Position numbers and translations under genes: made by a program. From Diogma glabrata (lineage: Eukaryota > Arthropoda > Insecta > Diptera > Cylindrotomidae), in assembly GCA_963693315.1 (NCBI GenBank), contig OY856187.1, forward strand, positions 384,757,461-384,821,460: a DNA stretch of 64,000 bases, given 5' to 3'. The first letter of the stretch is position 1; every line of letters starts with the position of its first letter. This document shows positions 11,021 to 23,178 of the stretch, piece by piece. The notes beneath the pieces are model-generated. The model worked only from the letters and a program-made list of their open reading frames with translations, made no database searches and was not told the DNA's origin.

Positions 11021-11784
11021 CCCTCCCTCCCCACCTTGTCCAGATGTCAGTGATTTTCTTATTTTTCTTTATCACCGGAAATGTATAGCGAAACGCAACA
11101 GGTATGCTGATACCAACGTATATCCACACACAAAAAAACAAAAATGGCTACCCCGGAAATCTATCCAGCTATTCCGCACACGGGATGTAGCATGCGGTAG
11201 GTTGTCTGAAGTAAATTATATTTTACCTTCCCGACTGATACACTGGGTCACTACACCCTGATGCAAGTGTTAACACCGATAATCACAAAGATTCGGGTGT
11301 AGATATAATTAATATTGTATTACCACAGTTATTTGTATTCTTATCTCAACAAGAAATTTATATCATTTATTTCAGATATTTATGAGGTAACAGTTTTTGT
11401 TAAATTTTTTGTTTATTTTTTACATATATTTGTAACTTATAACAACACAGAGTTCAAATAATTTTTTATTATCACCGCTTTCAATATTATTTTTACAAAA
11501 TAAAAACTACAATTAATATTTACCATTATATTATAACTTAATCCAAGGTTTAGTTTTCTTTGGTTGTTTTTGATTAATTTTAAATAAATGTTTACACAAA
11601 ACATTCCACGTACAGACGTCACCCAAAACGAAAAACCAAAACAGCTGAAAAACCAACATCTCGTGGCATTTATTTATACTAAAAAGAATGGTAGCATTAA
11701 CTGGCAGCATTTTTAATAAATGAAACTGGGTCCTTAGTGGGTTACAACCAACTTTTATCAAAAAAATGGAAAAGAATTATAAAA
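11021..11784. other. no recognised feature
   Basis: A slightly GC-richer stretch (11130-11290) directly outside R2 copy 3 shows nothing I can name. The overlapping minus-strand frames at 11437-11761 are AT-rich and without motif. Confidence 0.4.
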
Positions 11785-12135
11785 AAAATATCGATTACGA
11801 GACGATTGTAGGAATCATATATGGAAATAGCGCGACTACGAATTAAGGATATTGCACAAATGTTTTATGCTAATTTTATCGCGATAAACAATTTCAAATT
11901 GATTATAAAAAATTATATTGGGAAATAACACACAACTGTTTTATGACAATTTTTGAACGGAGCCCATTGGAGATGACGACTAAGGTTTGAGTATAAAAAA
12001 CTATGTTTAAAGGAAAAACGAAAATAATTATGAAAGTTTCTGTCAATGTAAATTTAATGAGTATGAGAAAGTGGGTCGACTATCAATTACGAAGTTTGAA
12101 TTACACTTCATTACAGAAGTTGTATTGAAATGTTT
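11785..12135 (+). repeat. R3 dispersed repeat, copy 1
   Basis: This segment aligns by eye with 29030-29275 in the same orientation. Shared phrases include ACGATTGTAGGAA, GGAAATAGCGC, GATATTGCACAA, GTTTGAGTATAAAAAACTAT (variant) and TAAAGGAAAAA. The second copy has a shorter middle. There is no coding frame and no obvious terminal repeat. Confidence 0.6.
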
Positions 12136-13169
12136 AAGCTCTCCGTATCACTCCTACCTCAAATACTAATTTTCTTTAAAGTTCTCAGTTTTCTATCAGT
12201 CTCAATATATCAAAAGAGTAAACAAATGATGGCAGTATGATTACAAATAATACAATAAGAAAAATATTGTGAAATCTGTCTAACAGTAAGGGCACAAGGA
12301 TAAAGCATTTTATTGTATATTTTGAAATGTGGTTTTTCTTTCATGAGAAAAATTGAAAATCCCCTGAGCTCACTTATGAAAAATCTTCGAAAGAAAATGT
12401 GTAATAGATAAAGTTTTGAAAAAGAGTTGGAATTTCATCAATATATTCGTTTGGTTTTTGTTGGGTAAAATTTTTAGAACTTGCTGTTGTTGTTTTAGAA
12501 TTTGTAGAATTTAGGGCTTAAGGAATTTTTTGAATGAAAATTTTTTGTTCGATCCATTTCACTGATTATTATTTTTTATTGATGTTTGTTTTCGGAATTA
12601 CACGAAGTTAAAAATTCAGCAGTCGAAGGAAAGGTTATTTGGTTTAAGAGTGCTAAAACATTGAATGAAATGTATTTTAAAGTATGATTCGCAAATGTTT
12701 GATGTAGTAAGCTTGATAGTACATTTAAGATTAAATTGATTTACTATCTGATTATATCAGTGTGAAGACGATGTTTTTAGACAGACAATTTATTGATGAT
12801 AGATTCAAATTTCAACAGATTCAACGGATTTTAATAATTCCAAGTTGATGAAAGTTGATATATCAAGTTGATATACGTTGTAAAATCAGTTACTTTTATT
12901 CAGGTTCAACACCACGTTTTCGTTTCCTGACACAACAAGTTTTATAAAATAATGTGAATAAATTATAAGAAATTTTTTATTTTTATATAAAAGTAGCTTA
13001 CTATAGAATGCACAGCAGAATCAGAAAAATTCTTCGAAAATCATTGTTTCGTTTTTATAACACTGCTCTAACAGCAGTGTTCGATGCATTCGTAGTGATA
13101 GTGTATGCAGAATCATTACGTGGATGCACTAATAACCTAATATCGCCAAATTTCATTTAAAGTTTAGTG
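12136..13169. other. AT-rich DNA, nothing recognised
   Basis: I found no coding frame, shared repeat or structural motif here beyond ordinary AT-rich sequence. Confidence 0.45.
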
Positions 13170-15130
13170 CATTCTAGTTGACATTCGTTTGGCCAAGTGA
13201 AATTTTTGGGAGTCTTGGGCTTCTTTAGTTAAGGGGCAAAGTCTGTATGAATTGGAAAGCGTGTTTCATGTAATTTTGGTATAAATCCGTTTTAATTTAT
13301 CATACTGACGAGTTGTAGAATATGTTTGTTTGATGTTGCTGGGAGTTCTGTAATGGCGTTAATTCGTTCTTGAAAGAAAGCAGATTACCATTAGGTGTTA
13401 TCGGGTGGCTAAGAAATTTGAGAGTGTTTAAGCCAAAAACAAAATTTGAGCTCTTAATATGATTCTGGAAGACTTGTTTCAGATAAAGATTGTGTTGTTC
13501 ATTATTCATCAATGGCACTAGGATATCGTTAATGTAAATAAATAAGAAGTCTACATCTCATACGATTTCGTTAATGAAACACTGAAACATTTGTGCGACA
13601 TTACGTAAACCAAATGGCATTTGAGTGAATTCCAAAAGACGTACTAAAGTTGGGATAGCCATTTTATGAATATCTTCATTCGCAACAGGAATGAGATGAA
13701 AATCTCTAACAAGGTCGATTTTGGAGAAAATTTTGCAACCATTTAAGTGCATTGAAAAATTTTGTGTGTGCGGTATCTGATAGCGATCAGGAATTGTGAC
13801 TGCGTTTAACCTACGATAATTCCTACAAGGTCTCCAGTCGAGATCTTTTTGTGACGCAGATATGTGAAGCGGGAAAGATACAAAAGAAGATAAAATACGA
13901 CAAATTCTTAGTTCAACCATGTAGTAGAATTTCGTGAACGCAACTTTTTCACGAATTGAAACTAATTTGCGTGGTCTTGACATAGGTGGTAAGTACCTGG
14001 TGGTAACAATAGATGAACCACGTTATGTTTGACCAGTAAATTATAGTTCAATTTTGCTGTTACTGAAAGATACTGCTTTAGTAGCAGGCCGTAGTCTTTG
14101 CCAATCGTAAAATTAAGGGGTGTTGGCGTATCGACACTAACTATTGTCACATGGATTGACAGCTGAGTAGCTGAATGAAGATATCGTTTAGATCGACTAA
14201 TAGACCAAATTTACTGAAAATGTCTGTGCCAATGATCGGTTGATTCTCTTGCGATAGAACAAAAGCGTATGTGATTTTTCGGTTGAGTCCGATTTCAACC
14301 GTAGAATGTATAGTTTAGTTGGTATTAATAATATTAATATCTACTGGCCGCAGATACTACTAGATAGTTGAAAGTTGATTTTGAGCTAGTTTTTGTTGAA
14401 GCACATAGTTTTCTGTAGCAACGAAAAATCTACTTCTATGTATACTAAAAATGTTATGTTTTTTGTATATTGTGTTAAATAGTCGATAGTTTTTTTGATC
14501 CGTTATTCGCCGTATTGACCTCTGGCTTTAATCGCTTTTAATTCCTTTCACAAATTAAAGGAGACCTGTAAGGCGGACTTCCTTAACGAACACGGTGTCT
14601 GACATTTTCGCGCTGCCATACTAAACGTTTGATGGTACGAGCATACAGATAAACCTTGATTCGTACGAGGAATGGAACAGTCTTGTGATCTGGATTGATG
14701 ACGAAAATTTGAAGGATGATTGATGCGATTTACACTTTCTGTATTTGCGGTATTGACCTCAAATATCTAGTCAGCTGTTTTTGACATAGGCTCCGTGGTC
14801 ATTGCCTCTAATTGTGCCATAAATGCCATACAAATAATCTCGGGCGTCTTTCTTACCCACAAAGATCGAATAATTTTATAGGTAAATTAGTTGCACAAAG
14901 TTGCATAATTTTTCTGAGCGATTCAGAAGTTCATAGGTCCCCAATTTCTTAGCCACTCATTGGCGCTTCCACCTGGTGATCGTCCGAGGGTGCTAGACGA
15001 TCTAGTAAATTTTCTAGCGAATAGCCTCATATTTATTTGTTTCGGGCATTTGATCTGAATCGTATCTGAGACTAGCTCACTCAAATTCTGGTTTTAGTGC
15101 GCGTAGGACCTGGAAATAGTTTTGTTTGTC
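13170..15130 (-). pseudogene. Ty3/Gypsy retrotransposon remnant (gag, protease, reverse transcriptase)
   Basis: On the minus strand the order is gag, protease, RT. Gag remnants at about 15130-14850 include an MPETNKYEAIR segment. The gag C-terminal knuckle-like segment lies near 14640-14570, with spaced Cys/His residues. The end of the protease fold is at 14310-14160 and includes QPIIGTDIFSKFGLLVD. RT follows from about 14080 to 13300, with WRPC-NYRRLNAVTIPDRY and MPFGLRN motifs at 13830-13590. RT is broken: a TGA lies near 13560 and the active-site box reads YIND instead of YxDD (about 13530). Frames shift between protease and RT. A weak post-RT segment may continue to 13170. No integrase or LTR is seen. 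This is an old, dead copy. Confidence 0.85.
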
Positions 15131-16880
15131 TTAACTAACTAAAATATCGTCGATATATTATAGTTTCTCTTGCCTAATGTTCTATATTTTGAACGTACAA
15201 ATATAATATATATTTGTTAAATCAAAGCCATATGAAACTACTGTTCTTATCTCTATATTTGAAAGGTCTTCTTTGTGAGAAAGTGAAAACTGTTTGAAGA
15301 TTATATAATGTAACTGAAGAAAATTATAACGCGGAATGCCATAAGTTTGCTCAGTGGTATGATCGAAAGTTGATATATAGTATATAGTTGATTCATTTAT
15401 TATTGCCATTCATTATAAACTTTTAAAATAAGAACAATATTACCACTGTTGATTCAGCGACGATAAGGAAGTCATGGAAAACCTGATTAAGTAGAAGTTG
15501 AGAGGAGACTAAAACTGATCATGGTTGAAAGAAGCTTTTTCAACTTTAATTTTAAGATTTAGTTTTAGTCATAACGTGATTTATGCAAATCTAACGTATG
15601 ACCCACGCTAAAGCACCACACACTTATGTAAACGATACGATGATATCCAGTTTCTAAGTCAGGAAAAATAAACAAAAGTAATTGTAACGAAGATAATATT
15701 CAATCTTCGTAAATGTTATGATGCTGTTGGTCAATCTTTTTGGTTTGGACTCGCCCTGCTTCCTCACACGCATTAAATCTACGTTAACAAAAACTTCTGT
15801 AGTATTTTCGTTTTTTTTTAACATAATTTCTTATTTGCAATTGTCTGTCGTAATAATCTCTGTTTAAATTTGTCATCAAACAGTTGTGCAATCCCATTAA
15901 TTCGGAATCGCGCTATTTTCCTTTATAATTTCTTATAAACATTTCGTAGTCAATATTTTTTTTATAATTCTTTGCTAATTTTGATACAAGTTAGTCGTAT
16001 ACGTTCCTTAGTGGGAACAAAAATATAACGAAAGTAAGTACTCGAGACACAAACTTATCGTTTCTATCGTTACGTTATGGTTTACAAACGGCATTAAGAA
16101 TACTATAAATAAATGCCGCGAGATGGCTTCACTCTCTTATTTTCGATTATTGTGTCATTTGGATGAATCTTGTTTTTCTTCTGTCAGTCGGTGAAATAAA
16201 ATTAAAAATGGAAGGCTGCAAATCAATGCACCAGAAATAAAATTTTTACCAAAAAATTAAACAGAATTTATAGTGCTAAGCATGAATAAATTAAGATATT
16301 GGATCCATATTTATTAAACTAAACCAATGATTAACAGCGGAGAACAAAACAAACGGCAAACAGAACATAAAATCAAAAACGTAAGAACAGTGCAAAATGT
16401 CTTCCGCGTCCTAAGTAATAAAGTTAATGAAATTCAATATGAAGAAATTTAATGTTTCCCGCAATAGTGATTTGTTTTGTTTCGTTGTAACCCCAGTTAA
16501 GAAAATAAAAAAACAAATTGCGGTGTAGTTTAAAACAAAAAGAATAAAATACAAAAATTTTTTTTGATAACATGATTTTATTTACAAACCAAAAACACAA
16601 ATTAATTAGTGATATAAATACAAGGAATAAGTTAATTTATTTTCGTGTAAATAAATAGAATAAGTTAGATAAATTTATCTGTTGTGAACTTTGTTGTCGG
16701 TCATAGTTAAAAAGTTTTTTTTTCTTTGCTAAAGATTCTTATTATTGAATAAAAGTAGACAATGATTACTGTGATAATTAAAATTTTTTTTGGTTGTTAT
16801 TATTGAATAAATCAAGTGCCTCCGGTAATAGTTAAAACTTTTTTTATGGTTATTATCATTGAGTACATCGATTGTCTAAC
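15131..16880. other. no recognised gene
   Basis: The minus-strand frame at 15182-15409 has no motif. The stretch may include more of the decayed Gypsy copy beyond gag, but I see no landmark. Confidence 0.4.
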
Positions 16881-17619
16881 TCGATCGTGTTAATGCTCGA
16901 TCAACTGGTGGCTCTCGAACATTCCAACCGAACCTCGGCAATAATTCGAAATTATTGCACCTACCGTGGTATATAACTTTGAGCACCGTTGCATGTACCA
17001 AGCGTGTATATCACGAACAGCGATCAACACCCAACACTAGTATAAGCAATCAACTATAGCGACAATTTTAACTCTGAGGTGGTACACTTCAATCAACATT
17101 ACCGGCTTTAAGGGTCTGTTTATCCCTGGCGTAACTCGTCGTGGAACAGTGTTCATACTGATTGACTCTACTAACGGCGAATCCTCACTCAACAATAGCT
17201 GTTTGCATGAGACAATTGTCAGTCCAGCATCCGTGCGGCTCGACGTTCATTGAGAGTTGTCAATAATCTTACCTTATCAATATTGTCACGGTTTGATCAT
17301 CAACCACTGTATATTTGGTCACCACTACAGACTACCATAAGCATTTTAATATCGTTGCCGCCCAACGTTCATCTCTAGCTATCAATCGCATCACATCTCG
17401 ATTGGCGACCGTTATATATATATTAATCTACCAGTGTTTGTTACCGAAAGCTTTACATTGCAACCACAGCTCATTGTTCTTCTATAGTGAAAGCAGACAA
17501 CCACAGTAAATAATCTCATCACTAACTGGCATATGTTCCTTCCGTACTGTCTGATCCTCATCATATTTGGACACGGAGAGTAGGATGATCAGCTAATTAA
17601 ACTTAAAGAGAATCAGGAG
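16881..17619 (+). other. GC-richer unassigned stretch with a 70-codon open frame
   Basis: Base composition rises here relative to both sides. GGTATATAACTTTGAGCACC (near 16970) looks like a TATA box followed by a possible start region. A plus-strand frame with no ATG runs from about 17041 to 17254 and includes FKGLFIPGVTRRGTVFILID. I do not recognise the peptide. The stretch lies directly upstream of the left end of R2 copy 2. It could be a decayed leader or promoter region, or an unrelated gene fragment. Confidence 0.3.
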
Positions 17620-18265
17620 TGGGACCTGGACTAACTATGGGGTGAGTCATATATCATTTTATTTAAAATTAGAGGTTTGAATGTTTACGGCTATGTGTGT
17701 AGGTGTGTGAGTGTGTGGATATGAAAGGGTGGATGTGGGTGAGTGTGTGCAAATGTATATGTTGCATGTGCGTATGATTACCCTAATCAAACAGGTGAAT
17801 GAGAAGCTGCAGAAATATTAAAAACAAAAATTTTATTATTACAAAAACTAAAAAGGGGTTGAAATCAACAATGGATGCCGTGTTAAGGTTCAATCGATAA
17901 AATGATTCTTTCTATCGTAAAATCTGATGATGAATAACATAACAAAATTTAAAGTGAATGGAAAGATTTTTTTTTTTAATATAATTAATTTCTTTTTTCT
18001 TCAAACATTTTATTTTGCACCATTCTAAATTTTAAATAATATAATCGATGTTAACTTAACGATAAATATTAAAATCGAAATTTGGTCAAATAAATCTATG
18101 GAGATCAAGTTCAGACAATTCATTAATTAATTATACTGATAAAACAGAACAAGTGTCGACGTCAAATATTTGACAATATTTTTAACTTCAACCATTTCGT
18201 CAGATTTGTTAACCCAATTTTCGTTAGCTATATTCTGCCGTTTTTTTTATAGATGAATAATTTAG

Positions 18266-18475
18266 ACTATAGATATTGAGTTGAGTGATTCGATAACTGC
18301 AGTTGAAGATGCTAGTGAAAAATGCTGGAAACTGCATCATTTAATTCTATCATGGATGGGTGACAGTGCTAAACATCAAATTCTCCATATCTTGGATGGA
18401 ATGTCTACATTAACACCTCCAGATCGGTTACTTCTGTATCCTGAGAATGCCATATGGCATTCTCATGATACAAAA
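18266..18475 (+). pseudogene. exon-like segment resembling an RFX5/RFX7-family protein, probably broken
   Basis: The frame is open from 18266 and reads SDSITAVEDASEKCWKLHHL, then a segment with HQILHILDGMSTLTPPDRLL and LLY. The TPPDRLLLY stretch resembles, from memory, the part of RFX5/RFX7-type proteins just before their LxLPSG motif; this is a family-level impression, not a search result. A possible acceptor is the TATAG ending at 18272, and a possible donor is AAA|GTAATA at 18476. Directly after LLY the frame reads PENAIWHSHDT, while the next frame over reads LRMPYG. This suggests two compensating one-base shifts at a perfect 24-bp palindrome. It lies inside R2 copy 2, so it may be a captured fragment, a pseudogene, or a real exon that R2-type sequence surrounds. 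Confidence 0.35.
18442..18465. repeat. perfect 24-bp palindrome
   Basis: TGAGAATGCCAT is followed directly by its reverse complement ATGGCATTCTCA, with no spacer. It lies in the exon-like segment at the point where its reading frame appears to slip. Confidence 0.85.
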
Positions 18476-18941
18476 GTAATATAAGAAACATAAGAAACTA
18501 AATAAGATTGTTTTCTATTTGCATTTCTCATATCGTGCATAGCAACAGTTCTGACAATGATTTCAAGCTAATCGAATGTTATAGCTGTACTGTATCAAGT
18601 AGTGGGAATGCGCGTGGAGGCATGACTGTGTGCATGTGTGGGTGTGCGAGGGTGTGTGAGAGTATGTAGTGTGAGAGCGTGAGAAAACGTGTTAAAATAT
18701 GGGGCGGACGTGGTGATCACGGTTTTTTCACGGGCGAGGTTCGCCAGAGTCTGTTCTTTCACGTAGTTTTTTTTTTGACCCGTTTGTTTATCGACACGCG
18801 TACATTTTTGATATTTGTGTTAGAGCAGCAGGATTTCCATATCGATCACATTGACTGCAGCTAGTTTGGGGCTACAAACACCATCTCTAGGTACGCGGGC
18901 TTCTATGCCACTGCATTGTTTATCAATGAAGAGCGCGTTCC

Positions 18942-20424
18942 AAATATCTATTTTTTGAATAAATACTCATTTTATTTCGACAATTTCTCAACTTTTGGCA
19001 ATCTTACTGAACTTTAAAACCCTGCACTTCTACTTTGGTGAGTCTTTACAATATTTTCCCAATGGTGTCTGTTAGTCGAAAGTGGTTGAACTTGAATTAA
19101 GTTGGACAATATTTCAAAAGTTTTCTGTAACTAGTTCGAACCGTCATTTTTGTTTGTCAATATTAAAACATCCCATATAATATGTCTGATATATCTAAAC
19201 GTTGCTTAGATGTTTATCTCAGCGTTTTATAAAAAATCATTCAAAAGTATCCTTAAAGTACAAAAAAAAACGATAATAAGCTTGTTTCAAAAAGTTTGAA
19301 AAACAAAACAAAATAATCTCTCTCAGATTTTACAAATTTTAAAGTCACGTTCCAAAAAACCTTCTACAGTTATACAGAACAAAAAAAATTATATATAATT
19401 TTCGTTTGATAAACCAAAAACTTATAACGAGTTGAAAAAATTTTGTTATCTAATAGAATTATATGGTGTTGCTATGTGTGAAGTATCTTTTTCCCCATTT
19501 CCAATTTTCTCTCAGTTGCTTAATAGACGATAACGTGTCACAAATAATTTTCGTTTCCTAAAAGGATATACAAACATAAAAGGATAACTAATCCAAATGG
19601 ACAATTTTCACAAATAACAAAATAATAAAGTGAATTGAAAAGTTATTTGATATAAAAAAAACAGTTTTTCATGTTGTAATCGAAATTGAAAGATAGTTGG
19701 AAAATTTTCAAAAATAGAAAATCAATTTAATGCAATTTTGCGATAATAACTAACTTGTTCACCTCACAACAGGTTATGTATTCTTTTATTATTCATATAT
19801 AAATTTAAAATTCGAAAGACGTAATAAGTTTAACATTTCTGGTCGACAAAATTGAATAAAGCTTTTACACTTCAATATATTATGTATTTTGAATACGTTA
19901 ACTCACAATAAAAGAACATTGTGATGCTAAACAAATTTGCCTTAACCAATTTTTACCAACGTTAGTACTAAAGATAGCACGTTAAAAATGGAAGTTCTGT
20001 ATATCCATGTCATTAACATAAGGCAATTACTACCTAAAACTGGTGAAAAATCGACAAAATGCTAGTAATCACAGTTTTACAATACAAATCAAAAATATTC
20101 ACTAAATACGCTGACATTCCTAGACCCGTTATTCGATTTGTATCAAACTTCAGACAAGCATGTCATGCTCTCTTCTTTCAGTTTATATGTTGCTCGCTAG
20201 GATTTGTAACAACTCGTGATTTCAAAAGTATTAGGCTAACCCCATGCCTAGTTTGCAAGTTTTTGTCGATATTTTGTCCAAAATTTTTTTTTAAAAAACA
20301 TGCTGGGAAAAAGAGGTCTAGAGGTCCATGTAATGCAAATTATTTAAATTATGACGAGTAGGAACTAAAACTGGCAACAAATCGCAAAATAGTAATGTTT
20401 GCATTGCATTTTGACATATGGAGT
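18942..20424. other. AT-rich DNA, no recognised gene
   Basis: The frame at 20059-20361 opens with ATG and has 100 codons, but shows no domain, no flanking splice signals that I trust, and AT-biased composition. Nothing else is seen. Confidence 0.4.
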
Positions 20425-20870
20425 GTAATGTAGAGCTTCTTCGTTGCATAGTGACGAAGTGGCATAGCAGGTCGCGTATCTAGCGAGATTATTTTTAGCC
20501 CCAGACTAGCTACAGCCTATGGGGTCGAGGAAAGAATACCTGCTGCTCCAGCACAAATAACTGAATCCGTACGCGAAGCATGAGATAATAACGGAGGTAA
20601 AAAAAAACAAGTGAACTAAATTAGACTCTGGCGACCCCCTATGTACAATAACCGCGATCACCCCATCTAACCCCACATATACTCATATATTCTCACCCTC
20701 TCAACCCTCATACATTCGCGCACCCTCAACCCCGTATACACAGGCCCACACACATATGCACCCAATCAACCACATATACACACATATGCACCCAATCAAC
20801 CATATCTACATCCATGCACATACGTTTAACATTTCAAAACATTAATCTTTCACTTCCAGTCACATAGAGA
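20425..20870 (-). mobile_element. R2 dispersed element, copy 4, right end
   Basis: Read on the minus strand, this is the conserved right block with its GT-rich array: GGTGATCGCGG, GGGGTCGCCAGAGTCTA, GCTGGAGCAGCAGG, TAGTCTGGGGCTA, and the terminal hairpin (stem 20439-20444 with 20454-20459). The matching left end lies at 26790-26970 in the same orientation. An RTE-type LINE sits between them, so the copy seems split by that insertion. Confidence 0.65.
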
Positions 20871-20944
20871 TTTCATTGTTGTACATGTTATGCTTTATAT
20901 AAAAAATGGCGGTACTTAAGGATGAAATTTTAAATCAACATATC

Positions 20945-23178
20945 TCTCTCTCTTTCTCTGGCGTTTACATCCCATGAAGGGATTTTGCCGTCTGTGCCAC
21001 CAGCTTCCAATCATCTCGTTCCATGACCAGTTGACCCCAGTTTCGACATCCTATATCACGAAGGTCTTGGATGATGTCGTCACGCCAGCGTTGTCTAGGT
21101 CTTCCTCTTCGACGAACACCAGCTGGTTGTTGTTGGGACGCTTTTTTTATCATTCTTTCCAATGGAGCCCTTTCTACATGACCAAACCATCTAATCCGGT
21201 TGGATTTAATGAATCCGATTACATCGCAGCCTCCAAGAAGCTGTCTGATTTCATGATTCATTCGGATTCTATACTGATTTTCAGCAACTTTACATGGACC
21301 ATAAATTGTTCGTATGACTTTCCTCTCGAATGTTGATAGAATTCTACAATCGGAGGAAGTCAGTGTCCAGCTTTCACTTCCAAATGTGAGCACAGGTCGG
21401 ATTAATGCTTTGTAAAGTGTGAGTTTGCACGACTGCGAAAGATGTTTGGATCGTTAAAGTTTTGAGTATGCGTATAAAACTCTGTATGCGGCTGAGACAC
21501 GGGCTTTAATATCTGCCTGCATGTCATTTGACGATGTTATTACAGACCCGAGGTATTTGAAGTTTTCTACACGTTCCACTTCATAGTCGCCAGTATTCAG
21601 ATTGCCAGGAGGTATATTCCTGGATGTTGTTAAAAGTTTAGTCTTGCAGGTGTTAATGCATAATCCAAGTCGTTTAGCATTTCTTTCAAGCTGAGAGAGA
21701 CTATCCTTGATATCGCTTGTTCTACGTCCGAGAAGCACAATATCATCTGCATAGCCAAGAACCTGACTAGATTTGTTATATATGCAGTTTTGTGTCTCAA
21801 TTCGGCTTTTTCTTATCGCGTACTCCAGCGTCAAATTAAATAGTATGGGCGCGAGTGCATCACCTTGTCGAACACCTGATGTTATATCGAAAGGATCAGA
21901 AACAGACCCTTCGATTTCTATTCTACAATTTGATCTCGATGTTGTGAGCTTGCATAGAGAAACAAGTTTCTCTGGAATACCAAGGCATATGAGTGCGGAC
22001 CAGAGGTTGTCGCGGATGATACTATCATATGCTTGCCTGAAATCAACGTAGAGCTGGTGAATGCTGTTGTTGTACTCCCAACATTTTTCCAGAATCATCC
22101 TTAATGTAAAACATTGATCTGTGGTTGAGCGGTTGGGACGAAAACCACACTGATAGTCACCGATGATAGATTCGGCGAACGGGATGAGTCGAGCAAGTAC
22201 AACATTAGCTAGTATTTTAAATGCAGTGTTCAACAGTGCGATGCCACGATAATTTTCACACTTTAGACGGTCACCTTTCTTATGTAGCGGAACAATGAGA
22301 GCTGTTTTCCATTCAGCAGGTAGTTCTTCTTGGTCCCAGATTGCAAGAATCAGATCGTATATACTTGAGACCAGAGCTGCTCCTCCATTTTTCAGAAGTT
22401 TTGCAGGAATTCCATCGAAACCTGGTGATTTGCCATTTTTCAGTTTTTTAATGGCAGCTTCCACTTCTTCTATTGCTGGGTAAGGGACAAAAATCTCCTC
22501 AGTTGATGGAGCAATTGCTCGAATAGGATGAGCTTCGTTTGTCCTATTGAGTAGGTCTTGAAAGTGGGATCACCACACTGCCAGCACATCACGTTCACTT
22601 GTTGTAAGTTCATTATTTTCATTTTTGATGGCTGTAGATCTTGGGTGGAAATCTTTTGTCAGATTCCGTGCATTGGCAAAGCACTCTTTTGAATTTCCGT
22701 TGGCCGCATGTTGGTTGATGTTTTCGATGCAACTCTTCATGTGTTCGCGTTTCTTTTTACGTAGAAGTTTTGCTGAGGCTTTCCTGGCGCATAGATAATC
22801 AGCTTGGGAGCTTTGGGTGTTCCTTGTTAATTTCTCGCAGTTTTTGTTTATTTTCAACGGATTGGCGGCACTCGTCGTCAAACCATTCGTTGTGTGATTT
22901 CGGTGGTCGTTTTCCGATTGTAGTTTGTGCTGCGCCTATAATGGTTGATTGAAGCGTTTGCCATTCTTCTTGTATGTTTAATGGCATCTCAGAAGAGATG
23001 TCATGCTCTTCTATGTTTTGTGTTATTATTTCCTGATATCTATTCAGCGTTTCCGGATGTTTAAATGCTTCGACATTCCAGCGCACGGTCTTTTTTGCTT
23101 GTCTGTTAGATGTAGATGACAACTTGCACTTGTACTTAAAGATGACAAGCATATGATCGGTGTCCATATTGTGGCAGT
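20945..23178 (-). pseudogene. RTE-type LINE, reverse transcriptase part
   Basis: The minus-strand reading begins with the end of the endonuclease (TDHMLV, near 23165-23150). A connector with WFDDECR follows, then RT. RT motifs are clear: GKSPGFDGIPAKLLKNGG, YRGIALLN, GFRPNRSTTDQ, VDFRQAYDS, SGVRQGDALAPILFN and the active-site YADD (about 21740-21755). The C-terminal part has SWTLTSSD, RWFGHVER and RRRGRPRQRW and ends at 20965. Breaks include a frameshift near 22830, a TGA at 22570-22572 and a TAA at 21454-21456; the frame resumes directly after each stop. The 3' end is short and closes in an AG-rich tail near 20941-20955, as is usual for RTE elements. The copy is inactive but not very old. 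Confidence 0.9.

Larger units (their letters stand above)
17620..18941 (+). mobile_element. R2 dispersed element, copy 2
   Basis: The left end carries GGACCTGGACTAACTATGGG followed by GTGAGTCAT (17630-17650). GT-rich arrays lie at 17690-17770 and 18600-18680. The conserved right block has GTGGTGATCACGG, GTTCGCCAGAGTCTG, AGAGCAGCAGG, TAGTTTGGGGCTA, CTCTAGGTACGCG and a terminal hairpin. The interior (17780-18590) includes an exon-like coding segment absent from the other copies. Confidence 0.65.

Noticed and set aside
20974..21336. 120-codon plus-strand frame
   Set aside because: Antisense shadow of the RTE reverse-transcriptase C-terminus.
21773..22483. Two plus-strand frames
   Set aside because: Antisense shadows of the RTE RT palm region.
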